Shown here: in pieces, positions 11,633-23,600 of the stretch
Numbering within the stretch: position 1 is the stretch's first letter
Layout of the letters: every line of letters begins with the position of its first letter
Source of the DNA: Oxyruncus cristatus
Lineage: Eukaryota > Chordata > Aves > Passeriformes > Cotingidae
Direction: 5' to 3'
Assembly (NCBI GenBank): GCA_013399855.1
Contig: VXAY01004115.1
Span: 1-64,000, forward strand
DNA length: 64,000 nt
Position numbers and translations under genes: made by a program
Notes under the pieces: generated by a model
Databases searched by the model: none
Told to the model about the DNA's origin: nothing
The model's input: the letters and a program-made list of their open reading frames with translations, nothing else

Positions 11633-14600
11633 CTAATTGAAAAACACCAAGAAATCATGCTTTAAGTAAGTAAAGGCAATTCTGTTTCAACATTATGCCA
11701 TCCAGCAGAACAGCACCCAGAGTCTCACCTCACAAATGCTACTATTAAAATAGTACCAGCAATATTTAAGCTAGTCTACATCGATGCTGCCAGTGAAAGA
11801 TGCTCTGCTACCTCCCCACCATTGCTGGCTGCTTTTTTCCATCCCTGCATCTTTTTGTAGTGCTAGTTCAGGTGTCTATGTGGCACCTCCTCCACCTGCA
11901 GAGAGCTCATCCGCTGAAAACTAGGCACTTTTCAGGCCAGTGGTCAGTCAGATGAGCTTCCTAAGCCAGATCTCTGCATAGCCACACTAACATTCATGCT
12001 GCTAGAGAAAAGGACAGCACGAGAGTGGAATTAACAGCCAGAGATGAAAAAGGAAGATAACTGCTTCATTCAGTGACAGTGGAAGTTTCTGTTGACTTAA
12101 AAGTGTCCTTCAGAGTTTCAATGACAGTTGCTTTAGTCAGCTTAGACTCTAAGGGTGCTCTGAATACTGCACTGCCAATATGCACACTGGCATTGCTTTA
12201 GGTGACTATTTCCCATGATACTACTCATAGTACCAGTTTCTCTGCTAGTACTGCTTTCTTTTTAGAGAGAAACTTAGTTTAAAGTGCCCTCTGTCCATCA
12301 TCATCCATTTAAGGATTTCAAAACATATCCCCCAGACAGAACCCTCGCGTGAAACAACCAGGTACCGACAACCTTATTTTACATGAGGGAAATGGCTACA
12401 CACCATGCTTGCAAAGCCTTCCACAGGCTTGTTTTGTTTTTGTTCCTCACCAGCCAGGCACAAGCCACCACTGTAGTCCACGTAGCACTGGTGCAGATTT
12501 TAAAAAGGGACAGGACATGGGGACAGAGAACTGCTGTACCTTCTTTCCCAGCACTGCTGGGGCAAGGAATGGAAAAAACCCTTATGACTCTGCAGTCCTC
12601 TTCCTCCCACACCAGCATCCTTATTCAGCAATGCCATGCACAAGCTTAGAAACTTTCATTTTAGCTGAAATAGTCTCACAGTAAAAATACGACTTCTTGC
12701 TCAGAGCTGGTTTGCATCTGACAGAACAAAGGCAAACCCACACCACTGATATATCTCTACAGAAAGGTAAACATAATCAAGTCAAGCACAGAGCAGCAAT
12801 ACAATACTGTGAGTCTATGCAGTCTTGCCATGGCGCTCACGGTCTCACCTATATCTCCACCACCCAGAGAAGGAAGGTTGACTTACTTCTTTGTCCTGGA
12901 ATTGGCTTAAGGCCCAAACAGCTCCAAGATGCCAACAGGAACGTCCCCTGTCTGGCAGACTCTCCACAATTTGCTCGATGGTGACAGTCCCCTTTTCCGT
13001 TGGAGGAGGGCAGCGCATTGTTGGTGGGGCGTTGGGAATCCAGGAACACCAGTCATACTGCACAACAGAGCAAGAGAGCACAGTGAAAAGCTACAGTGGC
13101 TGGTATGTAGGAACACAGCAAAGAAAATCAGGAGTTTGACAACTGGGAGTTTGTTTCTGTATTATGAGCCTTTCAGGAAGAGAGGATATTAAGGACAGGG
13201 AGATGCTCAAGAGAAGGACTGGAGGTGACAAGGAAGTCCCTTCTCTTTTTGCTCAGGAACTCACAAGAGAGTCACCTAAATGGGAGTAGTTATTCTGCTA
13301 ACCACAGGCATGTGCCACACAGCCCAAATTCACCAGCCAGGCTAAGGCCTTGGCTATTTTATTAAACAAAGACCTTTTCTGATAACCTGAGGTGACATCT
13401 GAAAAAAAAAATTAAAACCCTCTTTTCTCCAGTTTCTCTTTTCTGCAAAATTTCCTCCAAGAATTTTGACTGTGGTCAGGCAGTAAGACAGATAAAGGAT
13501 CCTGAGTTTTGCTGCCATCTGAGATGATGTACTTCAGCTTAAAACTTTAAATTCTGTCTCTCACAGTACCCTTCTGGACAAAATGTCCAGCCCACGGCTG
13601 AATAAAAACATCATGTGGTGGGAAGGCAGTTGGCTCACAAGTCAAGCATGAAGGTTCATGGTGAATGGGTAACATCAGAGTGGTGACCTGTCACTAGTGG
13701 GGTTCCGCAAGGCTCCATCTTGGGCCCTGTGCTCTTCAACATCTTCATAAATGACTTGGACACAGGACTGGAAGGGATACTAAGCAAGTTTGCAGATGAT
13801 ACAAAACTGGGAGGAGCTGTTGACTCCCTCGAAGGCAGGGAGGTCCTGCAGAGAGACCTGGACAAATTAAAGGACTGGGCAATCACCAACCCTGTGAAGT
13901 TCTACAAGGGGAAGTGCAGGATTCTGCACCTGAGATGGTGCAACCCCAGATGTTTGTACACACTGGGGATTGAGATAATGCAAAGCAGTGCCATGGAAAG
14001 GGACCTGGGGGTCCTGGTTGATGGCAAGTTAAATATGAGTCAGCAGTGCCCTGGCAGCCAGGAGGGCCAGTGGTGTCCTGGGGGGCATCAGGCAAAGCAT
14101 CCCCAGCCGGTTGAGGGAGGGGATTGTCCTGCTCTGCTCTGCACTGGGGCAGCCTCACCTTGAATATTGTGTGCAGTGTTGGGCACCACAATATAGGAAA
14201 GATATTAAGCCATTAGACAGTGTCCAAAGGAGGGCAATGAAGATGGTGAAAGGCCTGGAGGGGAAGTCGTGTGAGGAGTGGCTGAGATCACTCGGTCTGT
14301 TCAGGCTGGAGAGGAGGAGACTGAGAGGAGACCTCATTGCAGTCCACAACTTTCTTGTGAGAGGGAAGTGGTGACCAGTGACAGGACCCAAGGGAATGGC
14401 CTGAAGTTGTGTCAGGGGAGGTTTAGGTTGGATATTAGAAACAGGTTCTTCACTCAGAGGGTGGCTGAACACTGGCACAGGCTCCCCAGGGAAGTGGTCA
14501 CAGTACCAAGCCTGACAGAGTTCAGGAAGCATTTGGGCACATGGTGTGACTCTTGGGGTTTATCCTGTGCAGGGCTAAGGGTTGGACTTGATGATCCTTA

Positions 14601-17600
14601 TGGGTGCCTTCCAACCCGGCATATTCTGTGATTCTGTGAAATTAGCACAACTTACAGCAGCAACCCACAGTAGTCACCTGTGCCTGCACTCGCAGTAAAG
14701 GCAGAGTAAAGCCACTTAGCATAACTCATTGCATTTCATTGCAGAATGGGTCTCACGCTACCAGCACATCTCAAATCCGGGCAGTTCAGGAAAACATGGT
14801 AGCTAGGCTGGACACCTGAACCCTTCAGCATACCTGAAAGAGGTCTTACCAAATGCTTGAAAAAAATTGCTCCCCATAATAAAATCAGTAAAACTAAAAT
14901 ATACAAGTTAGAACCCCTAAATCTGAGCTTTGGTACATATGTAGGACTTGAAAGGCCTTTCTCAGCTTCCAAGTTACTGCAGTTTCCATAGGCTTCATGG
15001 GGATTTGCAGATGGCTCTGCAGTTATTTTGACCAGAAACAATACTGTAATTCTGTACATCTACTAAAAAATACTTCTCAGACCTTGCCTGGTAGATGTGC
15101 CTCCCAGCCCAGGGAGAAGGAAGGACAGTCTTCTCATAAATTCCTACCTGACCAAAATTCACAGCTGCATGTTGAGCCGATGCAGTGAATATTATCACTG
15201 TGAGATATTCTGCTAGTGTCTCTCGTGTCCTGATCATCTTAGGAAACCCTAAACGAGGGAGAAGAAAAGTTTGAGTAACCCAGCTATGAAGTAACCCTTT
15301 TATCCAGCAGTAATCAAAAGAAATGAGTAAGAGGGCTGTGAAGCAGTCACTGAGGAGCAGGGCATTCTACGAGTCTTGCTGTGTGGTCTAACAGAAGTTA
15401 CTCAATCTCTCTGTGCCTTGGCTGTGTGGTTGTAAAAACAGAGTGATCCTGCCTTACCTTATACAGGTTTGTGAGGTATCACCATTTGCCAAGTATGTGG
15501 TGTTTCATAAGGGAAAGACAAAGTGTAATTATATCTTTAAAAAACACTGTGTCCCTGTCCTACCTTCCCTGCAGCAAGGCACCCAGATAGGCCACAGGTC
15601 AGGGGCCTCAGAAGCTCCATTTTTCTTCAGTCTGCAGTGCAAGCAGGGAAGGCTCATGTCAAGGAGGAAGTGACCATGTGCTTGTATTTATAAAGGTCTG
15701 AGGCTCAGCAATCAAGTGTACTGTGAGAAAGAGTGCAGGGAGAGCTTATTCGCTGAAATGGGAAGTGAGGAAATGAGAACTTCTGGAAGAGAAACAACAG
15801 AATGAGGAACAGAAATAGTTGCATTAAGCTGTCTTTGAAGAAGAATAATCAAACGGAGCTTTATAAAGAAAAAACGGAATAGTCAGGGACTAGGGAAATA
15901 TTTTGCAACCAAAGCAACCCCAGGCCTGTATCTCTCTTATCCTCACTAAATAACATTCCTGTGCTGTACTTCCTGTCCCATTCCAGTGTGACCACAGGTC
16001 CCAGTAAACCTCCAGATCTGTCAGCATCCTGGAGCAAGATGCCCCTGCTCAGCTGCTTCACACCTCCACCACCAACCTGATGCAGACATGAACGCAACAT
16101 AAGAGAGGGAAGAGACACATGGTATCTCTGGCCAGCCACCAAGCCCCAGGTGGAGAGGATACACCATTCCGTCCTGTGTCCTGCTATCCTAAGTACACTG
16201 TGCTCATCTTTAAAGGAGTTTGGCATTCCCCCAGTCACAGCAGCCCTCACAGAAAAGAAACAGAGACTAGAGGGGGAGCCCCAAGTGCCACAGCCTCCCC
16301 CATTTATCCTCCTTCCATTCTTTACAGACCCAGCCAAGTCTCCCTGCTCTGGAGTGGCAGCAGTGCAGACAAAGATGCTGCAGGACGGGCAGGTTTCCCA
16401 TTTGTAGTGGCAGTCCTGCCCCCAGTCATGCTTGTGGCATCCCACCCCAGCTGTAGCCCTGGAAAGGCTCAGTACTTGTCCCATATCATGATGCTTAGAT
16501 CAAGCATGAATTTCCTACTAGAAGGTCATTTCTAAGCTTTTCCTACGAGACAACCTGACAAACAAAAAAGGATAGCAGCTAGGTGTACCCCAATGGCTTG
16601 CTTGACCAGGAAGAGAGAGCCCAGGAGGCTGTTATACACCAGCACATACTGGTAACGATTGGAAATATCACAGGTTTGCCCGGACATCTTGCACTCAAAT
16701 GTGTGCATGCAACACCAAAGCCATTTGCCCTAGGTCACCGGCCAACAGGTGTTGCCAGATGTACATCAGCCAGGACAGCGTGAAGAATTCTCACCCACCT
16801 CTATAAATTCTTGAAAATCTGCTTGGAAAAAAAAAAATCTGCTTCCATATGAGTGGAAGTAAAAAAATCCCATGTTCAGGGAAAGACAGGGGAGTGTTAA
16901 GTGAGGTGGGAGAATTGAGCCATGTTATGGGTGAGAGTTCCCATGGTCGAGTAATGGTTTGCAAGAAAAGAGAGGCAGTGAGAAGAGACAGAGTGAAGGA
17001 GAATATTTCTTGGAAATAATTATGAGTATCTTCTCTTGAAGAGAACAGAACAGCTCAGTGGTGACATAGATGCTGAACAAATACGAAGTGCAGCAAGATA
17101 CTCCTGTGGAGGTTCTGACATGTTCTTATTTGGTGCAAGGTTTGGAAGAGAGGATGCAAGGGGGTCTCACTGCTCATTGTGATTTCTGTCAGTCTGCCTG
17201 TTGGTTCCAACAGCACCTAGAGACAGCATCCCCCCACAATGCTTAAAGCATAAGCAGACAAGATCAAAGGACCTGTCCCCAGTGCACAGAGATTACAAGA
17301 GCTGCCCAAGCTCATAATGAGAATCTGTGCAAAGGAAGGCATTGTCTCCTGAGGGAGGGCCTAATCCAGGGTCTCATCCATAAAACTGAGTATCTCTGGG
17401 CCAAGAAGGGAGAGGGTCTCTAACAGCTCAAGGCATGCTGTGCATGCAGCATTGCTGTCAGCAGGGACTCAACAAGCTGCAGACCTGGCAGGGCCATCAC
17501 ACCTTACCTGAGGCTTTCACACCCCTCATCCCATAGACGTAAATGTCTTTGACGAAAGCCTGGAGCTCCACATCCTCACACACCACCTCGTCACTCTCAT

Positions 17601-20600
17601 AATAGATGTGAATCACATCCTCTACAAAACTGTGGGCAGAACAAACAAAAAAAAACAAAATCAAAAGGAGAAAGCAAGTCTGCCATTCCTCAGGATCGTC
17701 TACTGCCCTTGCAAATGCTGTGTGTGGAAAGTGATAAGGGCAAGAGAAGGTCTCAACCCCCCTACCTCCTTCCTTCAAGTAGTGGGAATACACACTTGGA
17801 ACTTTGATTGATTTGGGACTGTAGCATCACTTCCTCCCCCAACAAGATGCTGGACCACATTGCATCTCCTGAACAATCCTGTGCACTTTATTTTCTTATT
17901 TGAGCCTTTGCTCCTGCCCAGGCCTCTGTCATCACATCTACATCCTTCACTTGATACAGACTCCCTCTTGCATATCCACGTGGCTCTCACACTGGGAAGT
18001 GGGGTTCCCAAACTGTGATACCGGTACCATCCCCTTTATGTGGGACACTCAAAGTCTGCTCCTGAATACTATTCAAATAGTTGGACCCCTCCTACTGGAC
18101 ATCCTTTTCATGAAACACAACTGGCACACTCCAAAGTGGAGGTGAGCCAGGAAACTTCTGAGTAACAAGTGATAGGATGAGAGGAAATGGCCTCAAGTTG
18201 CACAAGGGGATTGGATATTATGAAAAATTTCTTCACCAAAAGGATTGTCAAGCATTGGAATAGACTGCCCAGGGAAGTGGTGGGGTCACCATTCCTGGAG
18301 GTATTTAAAAGACGTGTAGATGTGGCGCTTTGGGTCATGTTTTCATGGTGGACTTGGCAGTGCTGGGTTAACGGTTGGACTCGATGATCTTAAAGGTCTT
18401 TTCCAACCTCGACAATTCTATGATTCTATGATTCTCCTGGGGATAAGAGATCTAGAGCTATTTCCTACACCCACTTGTTTATAGCAGACATCTCCTCCCC
18501 GTTCAGTTTCTCTTTTCAAGGTCCCTCTTTCTACGAAAGCTCCCCAGGCCAACTCACCTCTGAAAGAAAGGTTCTTAAAACACTACAATAACAGAGAGAG
18601 TTCTGAAAGCATTAAAAATGGGTAAGCCTGATTTCCTGAAGATTTGCAGTTCATGACTGAATGACTGATTAACTGGGGCTATGTGCTGAGATATTCTGTT
18701 AGCTCTGCAGGTACCTACAATCTCTTGCTAAATATTTTGACAACAACCCATAGGGTGAAACATTTGACTGCAGTCTCTGACTGATGCAATGAAAAACTGT
18801 TATCCAATAGAGATTTATCCCTTAACAAGAAAAAAAAATCTATAACTTTTATAAATTTATTGCAATTTGGAGACTTTTATAAATCTGTGGTTCCTATCAG
18901 CCAAATCAAGAGTGAGTTGTCATTGAGGCAGACAACTGCATAAACACCAAGAGTTTAAGTAATTTTAGCTTTTAGAGGAAGCCAAAGGAAAAGAAAACTT
19001 TTGAAAATGCAGAAAAAAAGTGCCCTTTCATGAGCTCCATCGCCATGCATTTGGCACAGGTGCCAGGTGATATGGAATGTAATCCTTCTCTTACAAAATG
19101 GTAGTATTTTAGACCCCCTTACATAGAAATGTAGGTTAGTATATGAAGCGTAGATGAAGCTTTTTGAGCTGACGTATCTTTGGGTTGATACATCTATCTG
19201 CAGTTAGATCAGAAAGAGGAAGTTGAGTATTAGAAAAGGGGTTTACAGATTTGCCTCGTCAAACTCCTTGTTTCTATAGGGACAACCTTATCAGCTTTCT
19301 TAAGTCTACACCATCTACCACATGTGAAGAAATGCTGGGGATAGAAATTATTTTATCAAAAGTGAAGACTGATAACCCTGTAGTGTAGGAGATTCACGGT
19401 GACTAGACACATGAACAGCCATGTCAGGATCCTGACCATGGGTCAGGATCTCACACACTCTAAAGGGTACCGCCCACACCATTTATAAGTCAAATTATTC
19501 ACCTACGAAGAATCTCTCAGTCGAGTTTGAGGTAGTGTAACACAATCCTCCAGCAAGGTTAACACCCGCAGTCAAACTAAACTGAGTTGACTAAGTACTG
19601 GTATTTGAAAGGCACATCTCGATATGCAAAGAAAACACAGGAAAGAGAAGGATACAAAAAAACAGACTACATAAAGAAAACAACCACAGCAGAGTTACGA
19701 CTTCCTTTTCTCTAAAATGGGCTCTAACAATTGCAGGAAATTTTGCAAGATAACCCCTTGTCAAAACAGAGAAAACACAGGAGACAAAGATATACCCAAA
19801 ACTGTGAACATTGTGCTTGCATCACAAACCTGCTATTTTCTGTACACAAAAGATCTGATTTTTAATGAACACGCTTTTCAAAAGCCATGCAACCAGGAAC
19901 AGCTGCATATTTAGTAAGCAACTTATGCCATGCAAAAATACGTTGTTTATTAAACGAAATGTTGCAGCAGAATAAAACCCTTATGAATCATTCCATTCTG
20001 AGGCAGTGTTTCATCTCTGAAAAGGAACCACATTTGCATGCTTGAGGAGACTTGCAGTACCTCTCCTGACTCAGAATTGCTGCCCTACCTGATTAAACTC
20101 AGACCTCGCAATTTTAAAGCATTTTAAGAAAGGTTTTGCTCTAATCAGTTAATACCTAATTTATTGAGGTTCAAAAGACAACTCTCACAGAAGTCAAGCT
20201 TACATTTTCACTCCACAAAAACCTTGATGAAGTCCTGTGGCTGGCTCAGAGAGCTGGGTCTTCTCGTCATTTGTGCACAGCTAAAAAAATTATTAAATTC
20301 CCTTTGCAGGCTAAATTCCAACTCAGTAAATTCTGTGAAATCCTACAGAAGAGTACTTATAAAAAGTCCTCTGAAATACAGAATACAAGAAAACTGGAAA
20401 AAAGCAGGAATTAAGTCTCTCAAGAATGTGTACTTGACTGTACCTTTTTCCTCTGATATGTTGGATGGAAAAGGCACCACATTACTAAACAGCCCATATA
20501 TTGTTCACAAGATGTGATGAAAAGTGAGCAGAGAAAAAAAGAGATCTGTGTCTCTGTAACAGTGACTTCATGAGCCATTTCTTGAACTACGGTCTTTTAC

Positions 20601-23600
20601 CTCTTTATAGCCTCCCAGACCTTAATGCCATCATCCCGGTAGTAGTAGTAGGGGATATCCTCTTTGCTGTCCATCCCTTTAGCTTTGATCTCTTCAGGAA
20701 AGCAGAGGGATCTGTAAGTCAGATCTTTCATTGCTTTCTGTACCATTTGTACATGTCCTCCTCCACCCGTAGCATTTGCCTGCAGGAAGAATGGCAAGAT
20801 GGGAACAGCTGGAAATTATGTTCACTTTGTGCCAAGACTGGCTTTCCAAATTTGCAGGAGACTATTCAGAGTGCTGATGAATCTGTTTTTCTAGGAGAAA
20901 ACCAGATCTCCACACAAAGTACCAAACTGCAGAGGTCCTCTGGAACTGTGTGTTTTCACTGCAGAGATTTCACACCTTTCCCATGAATAACTGTTATTAA
21001 CCACATTTTCAACACAGGTACAGCAGCTGCTTGTACTGGAGCACAGCAACATCGAAGCGTGGCACTTCCTGCCAGCCCTATGCTCCAGAATCAGTGCATG
21101 TGGGAAGAAAGGCAGCCATGAGTGTGTTAGATGAGGGCTTTAGCTAAACTACGCACTGCTGCTACAGAGTAGTTTAGGAGAAAGTGTTTAGGGATGCAGA
21201 CTACCATTAGCCATCCTGGAATTTATGCCAGGAGATCAATCCTGCTGGGTGACTACTGATGAGGACTGGCCAGGGTTCCAGTATATTGACATTTGGAAAA
21301 CACAGCATGTCTACAACAGACAGCACTTCAAAACTCTTTAGATAATCACTGCACAGAAGTTCCCAAATGTTGCTTTTCTAGTGTATGATGCAAAAAGTGG
21401 CAGTAGTCACCTTATACTTACTGTCCTCCAGCTGGTTGTTCATCTACATTGGAAGCAACAAACTCTGGAACTCCAGAACCTTTGCTGGCAGGTTTTAGCC
21501 ACACACTCTTCCTGCACGCATGGGGTATAGACATGATGCTTCTGTTTAAAGGGATGGGAGGTCTCCACAGTCAGCAGTGGAGTATAGATGACACAGAAGG
21601 TGGCTGGATTTAACCTCTCTATTCTGCTTGGGTGAAAAACTGTGAGACAAGGAAGCTATTTTTGGCCTGGTGCAAGTGGTGTAAGGAAGACAGAGGTGTC
21701 CTGAAACACGGGCTCCCTCTCGGAAAGGGCTTCTGAAACCTCCCCAGACTTAAAATTTATTCTTAGCGTGTTGTCACAGAGACTGCTGTGTGCCGACTTA
21801 TTGCAGTTCCTAGATCCAGCATTCCATTTCTCCCACCTATCTTGGTGTCATCTGGCAACTTACTAAGGATGCACTCAATCCCTCGTTCAAATCATCAATA
21901 AAGGTATGATATACCGCTATGTTTGACTGGCTCAGATGAAGCTGTGATTTGATCCTAGCAGATCTGCAGTTTATGGCAACTCAGGAAGACAGGCTGGAAT
22001 CTATACACAGTATTTGTGGGCTTCAAAATGTCTTACCTACGTGTCTTTCTGTGATGAAGATTTCAATTCGGAATTTTTATTCTCACAGAGTACTTAAAAG
22101 AAATTTGGGACTTAACTGTGTGCATACATGTAAAAACTTATGTGCACAATATGACATCTTGCACTCCTATACTTATAACCCAAAGTCACATCAGCAGTAA
22201 GTGAGATACTGACTGGCATTGGCCAGTTCTGATTTGGCTACTTAGGGGTAAAAGAGAGTATCTTTAGCACAACAAGTCATCAGTTCTGTGTGCCCGATTC
22301 TCAGGTGATATTAATTACGTTTGCCCTTTAGTAGAAAGGTCAAGAAATAAGGCAATGTGTGATGAATAAAGGATATGTACGTATGTAACCACGAAGAACA
22401 ACGAAGCACCATGAGCAAACATGAACAGTGGAGATTCACAAAGAGGATTACCTACCTTGTCGAAAAGGCCACATTCACAGATAAGCTGTTCTCGGGCTTT
22501 GGTATTGATGGCTATTGTGAACCGCATATGTGGCACCAAGAGCTGTGAAGTGGGACAAACAATGAAAAAGGTAAATGCCCAGATTGAATTACATTACAAC
22601 AGCAACCAGATGTAATGGTTGAAGTCCTGGAGGTCCTGGTAGCTTAGCTGTAGCTTGCCTTGTAGGGCAGCCAGTTAAACCATTTCAGCTGAACTATCAC
22701 CAGAACTTCCTTCTGGTTTGTCAAAGTGATGTGATAACCACCCCAGCCCACATACATCCCTTCATGCAAGAACCAACCTTGAAGAGGGGATGTACAGCAG
22801 GCAGCTGCCGGAACATAGCTATGCTGAACACCTCTGAGACTAAGTGTGTCCGTAAGAGGTGGGTCACTGTCTGGTGGACGTGGAAATCGGATGAGCGGAC
22901 CCAAATTTTAGCTAGCAACCAGTCATATGTGGCATCTGAAGGAAGGAATATGGGATTGTCTGGCCCAGGCTTTTGACCAAGCTGAAAGATATAAAGAGAA
23001 CATGAAATCCTTAATACTTCATTTTTAAAATGAGTCCCTTTAGAGACTCTGACAGTAGGCCCACCTGGATTGCAATGGGTACAATTTTATTCTCCAGATT
23101 CTTATACAGGAGACAGATGGGTGCAGCCAAGTACTGTATTGTGCATGGGTCTGTTTTATTGGCATCCACACCATCAAGGAGCTCATAGTCCACAATGAAA
23201 ATGTTTCCTTGCTGTGGGAAAAAAAAAAAAAAGAAGCATGACATGTTTTAATGGTGTGCAAGCAGCAAGGCTCAGAACAAAGAAATGGGAAATCTTGGCC
23301 AGAGACTACCTTCTGCCTGGTGGTTACAAGCTACCACTGGCCTGCCCTTGCTCATAGTGGCTCAGGGGTGATGCCATTGAGACACCAAGTACCATTCCAC
23401 AAACTGACTGACTTGTGTCTGCAGAGTCTGACAGTGAGTCTTTCAGCAGAGAGCATCTCTGTATTTGGCACTCATGCAGAGACACTCAGATGTAAACAAG
23501 TCCTACGCTGCCAGCTGAAGAGAACCCCACGCTCATTGTACAAACAAAAGCAAAGCACCACCCTTGTCAACCCTTCTTCTGCATGTTAGTTCAACTCAGC

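Noticed and set aside
13720..14631. Plus-strand frames resembling reverse transcriptase as a host gene
   Set aside because: They belong to a 5'-truncated, frameshifted CR1 retroposon with a full CR1 3' tail.
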